Shown: positions 1-8,553, counted from the stretch's first letter. The stretch is 64,000 bases of DNA from an uncultured Prevotellaceae bacterium (GCA_902761905.1 CACWMK010000017.1:468-64467), one strand, 5' to 3'. The notes: generated by a model from the sequence alone, not told the origin. Numbers and translations: made by a program.

Positions 1-12
1 ATTTTGTGGAGT

Positions 13-216
13 GAACGGACATGCTCCGTTTTCAGGTCGCTCCCGCTTGCTTTCGCCTAATTGGCTTTACAGGTGAACGGATTTACTCCGTTTTTCTGTT
101 GATTTTTGCCAAATTGAACGGATATGCTCCGTTTTTTAGGCCTGTTTTTGGCCTTTTTCAGCTCCAGAACTGAACGGACTTGACCGTTTTTAGTGGGGGG
201 ACATGCTCCGTTTTTA
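13..216. repeat. Array of ACGGA-N5-TCCGT inverted repeats
   Basis: Five related units lie at irregular spacing. Three are full palindromes (15-29, 77-91, 118-132) of the form ACGGAnnnnnTCCGT followed by a T run. One is shortened (174-187) and one has only the right half (about 200-216). Each could form a short hairpin followed by U residues. The array probably extends beyond the window start. No gene is visible in 1-486. The rest of that stretch is AT-rich and ends in the promoter of the next gene. Confidence 0.75.
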
Positions 217-446
217 TCTACTACAGGACAACATGTTGTTTTTTCCCATCTATTACACCTCCTTTCTGCGCTCAGTTTTGACGGACACGTCATAGCGCTA
301 TATATTACTCTTGCAAATATCAAACCAGAGTCAAATTTATAATAAAAACATGTTACCAACCGACAAAATAACAATATTAAACACAGATTCTGTCGAATTT
401 ACACATATTTAACACAAATAAATGTCTGTGTTTCGAAATAAATTAT

Positions 447-454
447 TATCTTTG
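447..454 (+). promoter_or_regulatory. Bacteroidetes -7 box (TATCTTTG) for the rloA-like gene
   Basis: TATCTTTG matches the TAnnTTTG -7 consensus and lies about 30 nt before the ATG at 487. No clear TTG is seen near -33. A loose inverted repeat (ACACA...TGTGT, about 411-431) lies just upstream. Confidence 0.55.
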
Positions 455-486
455 CAACGAAATTTCACGAAATATCAGACATCATT

Positions 487-1740
487 ATGTTATTGTCAGC
501 CAAATTTGAAAACATTTACTCGTTTAACGAGGAAACGCGCATCTTGTTCACAGCCAGCAAGAGCGACCAATTGCCGTTGCAAGTGTCACGTGCGGAGAAG
601 CGAGATGATATATCTGTGCTTCGCATGGGATTGATTTATGGTGCCAATGCTTCTGGAAAGTCAAACATCATAAAATGTTTGGCGATTATCAAGGAGTTTG
701 CCCTGAATGGTTGGAACAACCTCAAATATAATTACTTCAAGATGACTGATGAACCCCAAGAGCGTTCGAGTGTCGAATTGGAGTTCAAGACAGACAACCA
801 GTTCTTTGCTTACGGAGTAACTTTCTCAAAGGGCGGCTTGCTTGAGGAATGGCTATATAAGACAGGCAGCCGCAATGACGCCATGATCTTTGAGCGTAAA
901 CGCAATGGTGACAGTTGGTATAATACTATTGCACCTCAGTTCTTGAAGGATGAGGATGGACAATTCTTGAAGTTTCTGATTGATGGCACTCCTACCAAGG
1001 GTACTTTCTTAAGTGAGTATATCAAGCGTAACGGAAAGGGAATAGATGCGATTAAATCTACTCGTAAATGGTTTGAGAATCTGAATATCATCTTCCCCCA
1101 TACTCATAGAACGGATTTCCCATTCCGAGTTGTGAACGACACCCAGTTCAGAACTATTATGCGCGAACTGCTAATATATTTTGGAACGGGTATATCAGAC
1201 CTTCGTCGCGTAGAGTCTAAACCCGAAGAATTGGGCATTCCCGACGAAATCAGACAAAAGATTGAGGAAAGTCTTGAAGGCAAAGGCTCCGAAACTGGTG
1301 TGGTGGTTCACAATGAGAACCGCTTCATCTTTGCAGAAAAAGATAAGTCGAAGAATCTGAAGTGGCATGAGCTGAAAACCATACACAAGAAGGATGGCAG
1401 TAATTCAGATTATATATTCGAAATGGAGGTTGACAGGAGCCTGCATCCAATGTTGACATTGAAATTATTAGAGATGTATAACAGCTTGCTTAGAAGCGAT
1501 TCGCAAATGCAGTTAATCTGCACCACCCATGAGTCCAATCTACTTTCTACCGCCCCTATCCGTCAGGATGAAGTATGGTTTGTAGAAAAGGACAAAAAAG
1601 GAGAAAGCCATTTGTCTTCACTCTGTGAGTACAAACCGAGGGAGAATGTTCAGAAAGGTTATCTGAACGGTCGCTATGGAGCGATTCCATTCTTTGGCGA
1701 ACTGAATAATATTCATTGGGACGATGAGAAGCAAGAATAG
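487..1740 (+). CDS. rloA: RloA/AbiLi-like AAA ATPase with internal deletion
   Basis: This is an SMC/OLD-like ABC ATPase of the AAA_15/AAA_21 group, usually paired with RloB in abortive-infection-type phage defence (RloAB, AbiL). Walker A is clear (GANASGKSN, residues about 53-61). The C-terminal part carries the D-loop region (DRSLHP), a switch histidine (CTTHES) and the family ending (GRYGAIPFFGEL). Between YIFEM and EVDRSLHP, about residues 313-316, the segment of roughly 30 residues that normally holds the ABC signature (SDGTxR) and the hydrophobic Walker B strand is missing, although the frame stays open. The protein is therefore 417 aa against about 440-450 expected. The partner gene starts 17 nt before its stop. 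I infer that ATP hydrolysis is lost or strongly altered. Family assignment is good; activity is doubtful. Confidence 0.8.
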   Translation: MLLSAKFENIYSFNEETRILFTASKSDQLPLQVSRAEKRDDISVLRMGLIYGANASGKSNIIKCLAIIKEFALNGWNNLKYNYFKMTDEPQERSSVELEFKTDNQFFAYGVTFSKGGLLEEWLYKTGSRNDAMIFERKRNGDSWYNTIAPQFLKDEDGQFLKFLIDGTPTKGTFLSEYIKRNGKGIDAIKSTRKWFENLNIIFPHTHRTDFPFRVVNDTQFRTIMRELLIYFGTGISDLRRVESKPEELGIPDEIRQKIEESLEGKGSETGVVVHNENRFIFAEKDKSKNLKWHELKTIHKKDGSNSDYIFEMEVDRSLHPMLTLKLLEMYNSLLRSDSQMQLICTTHESNLLSTAPIRQDEVWFVEKDKKGESHLSSLCEYKPRENVQKGYLNGRYGAIPFFGELNNIHWDDEKQE

Positions 1741-2389
1741 TTTGATGCGCGAACGTCGCGAGGCATATCGTGACGCTCGCCTTATAGTCATTGCCTCCGA
1801 GGGCAAAGACACGGAGCGGATATATTTCAAGGCATTAGCCAAGGAATATACCAATCCACGCGTGCACGTACATATTTTGGAACGTAGTGTAGATGAACAG
1901 AACAACTCAAGTCCTGAACACGTATTAAAGCAACTGAATGACTATAAAAAACTGTATGACTTGGAGGCTGATGACGAACTCTGGTTGGTTGTAGATAAAG
2001 ATCAATGGAAAGATAAAATGTTATCTCGTGTAGCCACGGAATGTGCACTGGAAGTTTCCATGCACATGGCTCTGAGTAATCCTTGTTTCGAACTATGGCT
2101 TTTATTGCATTTGGAAGATGCAGCATCGTTGACACCAGAAGAACATATGCTATGGATGGAGAATCGCCGAAAGTCTAAAAATACTGACCCATATTTGAAG
2201 GTGCGTTTGCGTCAGAGAATGGGTTCCTATCATGAGTCTGTCTATGATGCTCCAACTTTGATAGCGCATGTGGAGACGGCGATAGAACGAGCAAGAGCAT
2301 TGGACAAGAATCCTGCTGATCGTTGGCCGCAAACACTCGGAACACGAGTGTATCTGTTAGCAGAAAGTGTGATGAACAAAAAACAATAA
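1724..2389 (+). CDS. rloB: RloB/AbiLii-like nuclease-fold protein
   Basis: The 221-aa protein matches the RloB family (Toprim-like fold). Its N-terminus is basic (RSKNSLMRERREAYRDAR), followed by a strand ending in the acidic motif SEGKDTERIYF (residues about 25-35), a second acidic motif (VVDKDQW, about 89-95) and the family motif SNPCFELWLLLH (about 118-129). These acidic residues are the expected metal-binding set, so the effector itself looks intact. It overlaps the upstream ATPase gene by 17 nt, which points to translational coupling. An ATG at 1745 is an alternative start, but the basic leader from 1724 is typical of the family. Proposed role: effector of a phage-defence pair; the toxic activity is inferred from the family only. 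Confidence 0.8.
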   Translation: MRSKNSLMRERREAYRDARLIVIASEGKDTERIYFKALAKEYTNPRVHVHILERSVDEQNNSSPEHVLKQLNDYKKLYDLEADDELWLVVDKDQWKDKMLSRVATECALEVSMHMALSNPCFELWLLLHLEDAASLTPEEHMLWMENRRKSKNTDPYLKVRLRQRMGSYHESVYDAPTLIAHVETAIERARALDKNPADRWPQTLGTRVYLLAESVMNKKQ

Positions 2390-2401
2390 AAAAGTATAAA
2401 T

Positions 2402-2611
2402 GAAACATTATGGCACATAGAGTTTATAATTATTCTTTTCGAAGGACATACCGGCAAAGGCCATGTTTCAACGCGCGTTCTCTTTGGCATCACGCCCAAA
2501 GGCTATTACGTAGCAATCGCTGATGTTGAGAACAATTTCTGTATTCCCAAGGAATGGTCTGTGCTCAATAGTTTCGTCAACGGCGAGAAGAAATACATCA
2601 AACAGAAGTAG
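2402..2611 (+). pseudogene. Gene remnant with no start codon
   Basis: An open frame without any start codon encodes about 69 residues ending GEKKYIKQK. It includes a well-formed stretch (EGHTGKGHVSTRVLFG, then ITPKGYYVAIADVEN). A start codon at 2410 lies in another frame (MAHRVYNYSF) and would need a frameshift near 2437 to join it. This looks like the 3' end of a small accessory gene decayed by frameshift or truncation. I do not recognise the family. Confidence 0.4.
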
Positions 2612-2634
2612 CATAAAAGGTCGATAATTCTTTG

Positions 2635-2642
2635 TACCTTTG
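2635..2642 (+). promoter_or_regulatory. -7 box (TACCTTTG) for a possible small RNA
   Basis: TACCTTTG fits the TAnnTTTG consensus. No coding region follows, but a hairpin terminator ends about 115 nt downstream. Confidence 0.4.
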
Positions 2643-2648
2643 CAACAG

Positions 2649-2757
2649 ATTTAATAAGATTCATATATTTGTTAGTTGTTTTTAGGTAGAAGATTGAAAA
2701 GCTATTGCCTAAGGCAATGAGGAAAAACAGCGGCCATCGTGACGATGGTCGCCGTTT
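2649..2757 (+). ncRNA. Candidate small RNA, about 110 nt
   Basis: A -7 box at 2635-2642 predicts a start near 2649, and a GC-rich hairpin followed by TTTT closes the unit at 2731-2757. Inside are a palindrome ATTGCCTAAGGCAAT (2704-2718) and a U-rich 5' part. There is no ribosome-binding site with a plausible ORF. The call rests on promoter plus terminator only. It could instead be debris of the integrated element next to ssrA. Confidence 0.3.
2731..2757 (+). terminator. Rho-independent terminator
   Basis: CGGC and CATCG arms pair with CGATG and GCCG around a 3-nt loop, followed by TTTT. Confidence 0.55.
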
Positions 2758-2794
2758 TAATATGCATCAAAGTGGATCAAACAAAACCGTCAAA

Positions 2795-2821
2795 GCCGCT
2801 AACTCATTGAGAATTAGCGGC
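2795..2821. repeat. Strong hairpin next to the ssrA scar
   Basis: GCCGCTAA (2795-2802) pairs with TTAGCGGC (2814-2821), with an inner CTC/GAG pairing. It could terminate transcription on either strand; a short TTTT follows at 2827. Role unknown. Confidence 0.5.
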
Positions 2822-2838
2822 CTATGTTTTGGAGGGTG

Positions 2839-2955
2839 GTGGAGCTGGAGGGAGTCGTGCTCGGCTTGCCGCTTTCATCGAGCGCAGCGAATGAAAGAAC
2901 CCTCACGAGGGTGAGACCTCGCGAGGGCGCAACGAAGTGGAGCTGGAGGGAGTCG
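2839..2955. other. Duplicated tmRNA 3' end (att-like scar)
   Basis: The 19-nt sequence GTGGAGCTGGAGGGAGTCG occurs at 2839-2857 and again at 2937-2955, 98 bp apart. The second copy is the functional 3' end of ssrA. The first copy, read on the minus strand, ends CAGCTCCACCA, meaning it includes an encoded CCA tail that the functional copy lacks. The 80 bp between them hold three palindromic segments (2872-2897, 2899-2912, 2917-2926). The arrangement is what integration at the ssrA 3' end leaves behind. No integrase lies in the window. Confidence 0.6.
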
Positions 2956-3335
2956 AACCCTCGTCCGCACAAGGAAACCATACGCTTTCTACACGCTTAT
3001 CTTGGCCTTCATTTTCGAGCTGCAGCAAGACCCAAGCCACCAACTACAACCTTATCTCCTAAAACTTCATCCCTGCATCGGAGCCTACATGGACTATTTC
3101 CGATTTAACCTGCGCCGCTTGATCTCTGGATTCGGAACAACATCCGCGGAGCGACGTCTCGTTCTCTCACCTAGTAAGAGAATAAAGCCAGTAATCTACT
3201 GTACTTCGATTAGGCAGCGAGAGCGTAATTCTTTTCGCCAATTATAATTTCTTTGACTCAGATTATGGAGGGAACCAAAGAAGCCTCCGCGTGCTTACGT
3301 ACCATTTCATCTCGCCGTCAAATCCAGTCAACCCC
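2938..3335 (-). ncRNA. ssrA: tmRNA (transfer-messenger RNA)
   Basis: Read on the minus strand, the 5' end GGGGTTGACTGG and the 3' end GGTTCGACTCCC...CAGCTCC form a 7-bp acceptor stem (GGGGTTG with CAGCTCC, including G-U pairs) and a T arm. The resume reading frame at 3239-3213 encodes GEKNYALAA and stops at 3212-3210 (TAA), ending in the YALAA proteolysis tag typical of Bacteroidetes. Discriminator A lies at 2938; CCA is not encoded directly after it. The role is rescue of stalled ribosomes with SmpB. A minus-strand promoter lies upstream. Confidence 0.95.
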
Positions 3336-3382
3336 AAGACGAAAATGTCGTAAATCGAACTGCTCACTAGCAAATTCGGGTG

Positions 3383-3412
3383 CAAAGATAGTACTTTTTC
3401 GGATATAAACAA
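3383..3412 (-). promoter_or_regulatory. ssrA promoter
   Basis: On the minus strand, TTG (3412-3410) and TATCTTTG (3390-3383) are separated by 19 nt, a good match to the Bacteroidetes -33/-7 arrangement. The box lies about 48 nt from the mature 5' end. Confidence 0.7.
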
Positions 3413-3433
3413 CATTATATTCCAAATTTTTAG

Positions 3434-3441
3434 TATTTTTG
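3434..3441 (+). promoter_or_regulatory. Capsule operon promoter (TATTTTTG)
   Basis: The -7 box TATTTTTG lies 63 nt before the ATG of the first polysaccharide export gene. It is divergent from the ssrA promoter, and the two boxes are about 45 bp apart. Confidence 0.6.
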
Positions 3442-3504
3442 CAGCCGATTTCTATAATAATAATGTAGAATTAACGTTTAAATTAAGAAAATTATCAATC
3501 AATT

Positions 3505-4311
3505 ATGAATAAGAAATTACGCAAACTAATAGTGCCTGTATGTGCCGTTTTGGTGTTTTCGGCTTGCTCTACACCTAAAAACATAGCATACTTTACTGAT
3601 GTAAACGACGGTGCTACCATAGCCCTAGCCGAGAGTAAAGGTATCACACTGAGACCTAGCGACAAGCTGTCGATAGTAGTCAATACCAAGTCGGCTGAAC
3701 TGAACAATGTGCTGAATCTGCCAGCTATCACCCACGTCATCGGATCGTCGGAGGCTCTGTCGCTCAATCAGAGCCAAGGCATGTCTGGATATACTATCGC
3801 CCCAGATGGCAACATCGACTTCCCACTTATCGGCAAGGTAAAAGCCGCAGGACTAACCCGTACAGAACTTGCAACAAAACTCAAGCAGATACTTGAGGAG
3901 AAAGATGCAGCAAAGGATGCAGTAGTGACAGTAGAATTCCTGAATATCGGATTCTCTGTTCTTGGCGAGGTTCATTCGCCAGGATTCCACTCATTCGTCA
4001 ACGATAAGACCACACTGCTGCAGGGCATAAGCCGTGCTGGCGACCTGACCCTATACGGCAATCGCAACAACGTGAAAGTGATAAGAACTGAAGACGGCAA
4101 GCAGCAGGTATACGTAGTCGACATCCAGAACACTGAGGCTATGATGAAATCGCCTGCCTACATACTGCAGCAGAACGATGTAATATACGTAGAGCCCAAC
4201 AACTATCGCAAGCGCCAGTCTTCGGCCAATGCCAGCGAAGTAACAACGGCATCATTCTGGCTGTCAGCCATTTCGGCCATCGCAACATTAGCTGTACTTG
4301 TATTTAAATAA
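3505..4311 (+). CDS. Wza-like polysaccharide export lipoprotein
   Basis: Outer-membrane polysaccharide export protein that forms the exit channel of a Wzx/Wzy-type system. It has a lipoprotein signal (LVFSAC, Cys21), the Poly_export domain (about residues 85-160, including YTIAPDGNIDFPLIG) and an SLBB-type segment (about 160-235, GEVHSPGFHSF, YILQQNDVIYVEPN). A hydrophobic C-terminal helix (about 250-267) would span the outer membrane, as in Wza. At 268 aa it has the short form usual in Bacteroidetes. It is the first gene of the operon, 43 nt before the chain-length protein. Confidence 0.88.
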   Translation: MNKKLRKLIVPVCAVLVFSACSTPKNIAYFTDVNDGATIALAESKGITLRPSDKLSIVVNTKSAELNNVLNLPAITHVIGSSEALSLNQSQGMSGYTIAPDGNIDFPLIGKVKAAGLTRTELATKLKQILEEKDAAKDAVVTVEFLNIGFSVLGEVHSPGFHSFVNDKTTLLQGISRAGDLTLYGNRNNVKVIRTEDGKQQVYVVDIQNTEAMMKSPAYILQQNDVIYVEPNNYRKRQSSANASEVTTASFWLSAISAIATLAVLVFK

Positions 4312-4354
4312 TAATCCCATACACCTAATTATATTAATAATGTAACGTCCTAAT

Positions 4355-5905
4355 ATGAAAGAATCAATTACAATAATAGATTTTTGCAAGATTTGCCTCA
4401 GTAAATGGAAATGGTTTGCCACATCGGTTGCAGTATTCTTACTGCTTGCTATTACCTACTTATTAATAACACCACCCAAATACACACGTCAAGCTCAGGT
4501 GCTTATTAAGGAAGATGGTGGTATCGGAGGACTAATGGGACAGCTTGGTGGACTGGCAGAACTAGGAGGATTCATGGGATTTGGAAGTTCTAACGTATAC
4601 AACGAACTGTATGCGATGCAGTCACCATGGCTTCTGCTTAATGTGGTCAACCAGCTACATCTTGATATGAATTACACCGTTAAGGGGATTTGCAACAAGA
4701 ACTTGTATGGAAAGTCGCTCCCTATAACAGTAACGCTGAAGAGCATCACTGATGAAGATGATGTCCGCATGAAACTCGACCTTAAAAAGGACGGTAGCTT
4801 CAAGATTTACAAGCTGAAGAAGAACGACGACAAATATAGCGACGAAATATCAGGAAAAGTAAACACTACCATAAAGAGTAGCATTGGTGACATAGAGGTG
4901 AAGGCTACACCTTATCTCAAAGATATTGAGGACGACGAGATGACAATCGTTGTAACTCGTACAGAGCCAATGGCAGTAGTAGACAATTTGAAGAAGCGTA
5001 CACTTACAATTGCAGTTGGAAGCCGTGATGCATCTATTATAGATATAAAAGCTAAAGATGTATCGAAACAACGAGCTACAGATATTATCAATGCCATCAT
5101 CGCTGAATACCAGAAAGAAGTAAATGACGACAAAGATGCCCAAACAGCAGTATCTGAAAAATATGTTACTGAACGACTTGTCTCAATTGAAAACGAGCTG
5201 AGAACGCTTGACCAGCGTGTTGCCGATTACAAAAGCAATACTATGATGCCCGATCTTGAAGTGATGGCAAAGGTTTATGCCGAGAATGCGAAAGACATGT
5301 CTGCAGCCCACATAGAACTGAGCAATCAACTATACGTGGCTCAATCAATACGTGACTACCTTCGTGACGAATCGAAAAAGGACGAAATGCTGCCAGCCCT
5401 ACTCATTTCAGATAAGAGCGGACTGCAAGAGGAAGTTAGCCGCTATAACGAATTGCAGTTACAGCGAAGCAAACTGATAGCAAGCAGTAACAAAGACAAT
5501 CCATTGGTAAAAGAGCTGGATAAGCAACTTGCTTCTATGCACTCTGCAGTACTTACCTCTGCATCTAATGCTGTTAAACAGATCCAAATGCAATTAAAGA
5601 CTATTGTAGCAAAAGAGAATGAAGGACGCGACCTGCTAGCCTCAGCACCAAAGAAAGCCATAGGCGGACTTACTGACGAACGCGATTGGAAGGTACTGAA
5701 CCAAGTATATGTATTCTTGCTACAGAAGCGTGAAGAAACACAGATGGCCAAGTCGCTTAAGACAGATGTACGTGTACTCACCCCACCATTGGGTGTAAAG
5801 AAACAGAGTTCACCTGTAAAAACCAACGTATTGTTTGGAGCTTTCCTCCTGGGGTTGTTCCTACCAGCCTGCTACATATTTGTTCGTGAGCGCAATAAGC
5901 GATAA
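4355..5905 (+). CDS. Wzz/Wzc-type chain-length determinant (no kinase domain)
   Basis: Inner-membrane polysaccharide co-polymerase. TM1 is at about residues 18-38 and TM2 at about 488-508. Between them lie the Wzz-type domain and a long coiled coil (about 255-425). A Gly/Leu-rich segment follows the first strands (about residues 55-85). A Pro-rich motif (TPPLGVKK) precedes TM2, as in the family. The protein stops directly after TM2 with no Walker motifs, so any BY-kinase must be encoded elsewhere. Its place between the export lipoprotein and the polymerase supports control of chain length and contact with the export channel. Confidence 0.85.
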   Translation: MKESITIIDFCKICLSKWKWFATSVAVFLLLAITYLLITPPKYTRQAQVLIKEDGGIGGLMGQLGGLAELGGFMGFGSSNVYNELYAMQSPWLLLNVVNQLHLDMNYTVKGICNKNLYGKSLPITVTLKSITDEDDVRMKLDLKKDGSFKIYKLKKNDDKYSDEISGKVNTTIKSSIGDIEVKATPYLKDIEDDEMTIVVTRTEPMAVVDNLKKRTLTIAVGSRDASIIDIKAKDVSKQRATDIINAIIAEYQKEVNDDKDAQTAVSEKYVTERLVSIENELRTLDQRVADYKSNTMMPDLEVMAKVYAENAKDMSAAHIELSNQLYVAQSIRDYLRDESKKDEMLPALLISDKSGLQEEVSRYNELQLQRSKLIASSNKDNPLVKELDKQLASMHSAVLTSASNAVKQIQMQLKTIVAKENEGRDLLASAPKKAIGGLTDERDWKVLNQVYVFLLQKREETQMAKSLKTDVRVLTPPLGVKKQSSPVKTNVLFGAFLLGLFLPACYIFVRERNKR

Positions 5906-5926
5906 AAAAACTTTATTACCCAAAGA

Positions 5927-7177
5927 ATGGCATATCTGTTAAGTGCGCTAGTTGTGGTTCTGCTTCTAATATCATGGAAGTATATCCAGAAGCTGGAACC
6001 AGCGGGAATATTCGCAGTAATGTGGATATTCTTTGCCACATCATCGCTTCTGCTTAGCGACTACATCGACCTTAGGTATGATGGATGCGTCTTTGTTGTC
6101 TTTGGAGTAATAATGTTTGTTGCAGGAACTATTTTCAGCGATTACTTTTACAATCCAGAGTCTTCGGATGTAAAACTGGAGCTAAAGAAGCAATGGGTTA
6201 CACCTATGCTTATAATACTGATTGCTGGGGCAATGGTAAACCCGATTTACTCACTGATATTACATGGTTTCAGTCTTCAGGCATTGCTTGATATGCGAGA
6301 AGTACTAGAAATGAACAAGGAGATCTCAGTAGAACGCTATTCAGGTTCTGAAGCACGCAATATCGTTAGCCAGTTTTTCCTTATCTTCTCATATACAGCA
6401 CCTGTCATCGGAGGTTTTTGTTATAGATTGGTAGGCAAGTGGAACAAGGCCTTGTGTATTATCACACTGATTCCAGGCACATTCATCGCACTTACACAAT
6501 CGCTGAAGATGGGTATGATAACATCATTTATGACGTGGTTTGCCAGTTATATTGTATGTTCATACACCTACGAACTATCCATTAGGATAAAATTGAAATC
6601 CATCATTAGATTTGTTAGCGCAGTAGCTGGACTATTCCTGATTCTGTTCATATCGATGGTATTCCGATATGGTGAAATTAATGATAAAACTATCATTGAG
6701 ACAAGTCAGAAGTTTGTTACATACGCTTTAGGTCACATGCACAATGTCGACATTTGGTATACCACCTATATGCCAACAGACTTGACATGGGGTAGCAAAA
6801 CTTTTATGGGAATATCCAATCTATTGGGTATAGAAGAGCGCATACAGGGTATCTACCATGAGTTTTTGAATGTAGGCAAGAACGGATTCTATGGAATATC
6901 CAATACATTTACAATTTTCCGTCCGCTTACCGAAGACTTCGGAGAGGTTGGAGCGATGATATTCATGTTCTTGATGGGACTTGTTGCAAACATGTCGCTG
7001 AAGGCTCTAATTACACATCGTTCTGTATATTTGAACCAGATGCTGCTTGTAGCCATCTACGCCTATCTCATGTGGGGATTCTCGGCCTCATTCTATGCAT
7101 ATACCAGTTTTCTGGCTATGTTCTTCGTCATATACTTCATTTTCAGATTCCTTCAAATTGAAACTAAAACATGCTGA
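5927..7177 (+). CDS. O-antigen/capsule repeat-unit polymerase (Wzy-like)
   Basis: A polytopic membrane protein of 416 aa with about ten to twelve hydrophobic helices and one larger loop in the second half (about residues 245-330). Wzy proteins are poorly conserved in sequence. The call rests on topology, size and position between the chain-length protein and the flippase. It would polymerise lipid-linked repeat units on the periplasmic face. Its end overlaps the flippase gene by 7 nt, so the two are probably translationally coupled. Confidence 0.75.
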   Translation: MAYLLSALVVVLLLISWKYIQKLEPAGIFAVMWIFFATSSLLLSDYIDLRYDGCVFVVFGVIMFVAGTIFSDYFYNPESSDVKLELKKQWVTPMLIILIAGAMVNPIYSLILHGFSLQALLDMREVLEMNKEISVERYSGSEARNIVSQFFLIFSYTAPVIGGFCYRLVGKWNKALCIITLIPGTFIALTQSLKMGMITSFMTWFASYIVCSYTYELSIRIKLKSIIRFVSAVAGLFLILFISMVFRYGEINDKTIIETSQKFVTYALGHMHNVDIWYTTYMPTDLTWGSKTFMGISNLLGIEERIQGIYHEFLNVGKNGFYGISNTFTIFRPLTEDFGEVGAMIFMFLMGLVANMSLKALITHRSVYLNQMLLVAIYAYLMWGFSASFYAYTSFLAMFFVIYFIFRFLQIETKTC

Positions 7178-8463
7178 AGGCTATCAAGGAAAAAATGAAC
7201 TCAGGATTGGGACAGGATGTAATTTGGACTTTCATCCTGCAAATTGCAATTATGCTGTGTTCATTTTGTATTAATAAGATATTAGCCAATCGTTTGAGTA
7301 TTGATGACTTCGGACAATTTAATCTCATCAAGCGCTCCGTACAGGTTCTGTCATTCATAATGCTGGCAGGAGTGGGTATTGCCCTACCCCGCTATATTCC
7401 ACGCTATAAGAATAGTACACCTCCACAGAGTATTATACCACTGCTCTCAGCATCATTGATCTATATAATAGTTGTCTCATTGGTGGTTTTCTTTATATGC
7501 ATATTGTTTTCCACTAAAGTACAAGATATTGTCATTGGTCAAAGCGAGAATGTATATCTTTTCACTGTAGCAATTGCCTACGCATTCATTCTGGCCCTGA
7601 TACAATATGTTTTTGCATATTATCGTGGAACCAGTAGTTTCAAGTGGTACAATGGTTCGCAACTGGCCATGCAAATACTAATAACGTTACCTCTCCTCTT
7701 AATACCATTTCTAACCGTCAACAAGGTTTTCTTATCGTGGTTAATAATTACCTGTTTGCTAACTGTATTTCTGTTTTTTAGAGAGACTTCCAGTTATTAT
7801 AAGCAAACTAAACATTTGCCATTCGAGATTCATGTAAAGAAGCATCTAGCAACTATTGCAAAATACTCTTCTGGACGACTTGTTGGCGACTTTTTTCAGT
7901 TCTCATTGTCTGCTTTTCCTTTGGTATATATCAGCAATGTTCAAGGATTGCAACCTACAGCTTACTTTTCCGTAGGCATAACTCTGGTTACAATGGTAAC
8001 TCCATTATTTTCCTTCATTGGTATCATTCTCCTACCTTATGTATCAAAAGCAATGGCACGTAATGAACTATCATCAGCAAGTCGTGTTGTTTCACAATTA
8101 ACTCTATTCTACGTAGTTGCTTCATTGGTTATTACTGCCATAATATACATTCTCATAAGATCTCTCATTATCATTTTCTTCGCAGAAGAATATGTAGTTA
8201 CAACAGACATATCGCGCATCATGGTATTTTCTATTTTGCCACAGGCACTTTTCCTGCTATACCGCAATACTATAGACGCTGTATCAGAGATACCATACAA
8301 TGCTATCTTTCTAGGAATATGTATTGCGGCAATGGCAATAAGTTTTTCATTTTGTACAACTCTAACAGAATTTGCTTACGCATATCTGGCAGTATCAATC
8401 CTTCAGGGACTACTTTCATTCGTTACCTGGCAAATTCTTAAAAACAGGAATACAACAGCTTAA
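7171..8463 (+). CDS. Wzx-like polysaccharide flippase
   Basis: A 430-aa MOP/MATE-superfamily flippase that moves undecaprenyl-diphosphate-linked repeat units across the inner membrane. About twelve TM helices are visible. The start has the family look (VIWTFILQIAIMLCSFCINKILANRLSIDDFGQFNLIK, here read in parts), with the glycine- and proline-containing turn GIALPRYIPRY at about residues 69-79. It overlaps the polymerase gene. After it there is a 90-nt gap and a new promoter, so it may end the first transcription unit of the cluster. Confidence 0.85.
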   Translation: MLKAIKEKMNSGLGQDVIWTFILQIAIMLCSFCINKILANRLSIDDFGQFNLIKRSVQVLSFIMLAGVGIALPRYIPRYKNSTPPQSIIPLLSASLIYIIVVSLVVFFICILFSTKVQDIVIGQSENVYLFTVAIAYAFILALIQYVFAYYRGTSSFKWYNGSQLAMQILITLPLLLIPFLTVNKVFLSWLIITCLLTVFLFFRETSSYYKQTKHLPFEIHVKKHLATIAKYSSGRLVGDFFQFSLSAFPLVYISNVQGLQPTAYFSVGITLVTMVTPLFSFIGIILLPYVSKAMARNELSSASRVVSQLTLFYVVASLVITAIIYILIRSLIIIFFAEEYVVTTDISRIMVFSILPQALFLLYRNTIDAVSEIPYNAIFLGICIAAMAISFSFCTTLTEFAYAYLAVSILQGLLSFVTWQILKNRNTTA

Positions 8464-8541
8464 TTCTGAGATAACAATGGGGCTTTTTTATAGTTTTGAG
8501 TGTTTTTCTTCCAAACATTTGGAGATAATGAATAAATGTAT

Positions 8542-8549
8542 TACTTTTG
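8542..8549 (+). promoter_or_regulatory. -7 box (TACTTTTG) inside the capsule cluster
   Basis: TACTTTTG lies only 4 nt before the ATG at 8554, so transcription would begin about at that codon. Either the mRNA is leaderless or translation starts further in, for example at the ATG near 8602. Confidence 0.45.
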
Positions 8550-8553
8550 CAGC

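Noticed and set aside
13..216. CRISPR array
   Set aside because: Units are short palindromes of uneven spacing and uneven length, without unique spacers of constant size and without cas genes.
57..374. Minus-strand frame of 105 codons over the palindrome array
   Set aside because: Its translation simply reads through the repeats, has no domain character, and has no promoter box or ribosome site.
2824..3247. Plus-strand frames across the tmRNA gene
   Set aside because: This DNA is explained by ssrA on the minus strand, including its tag frame and acceptor stem.
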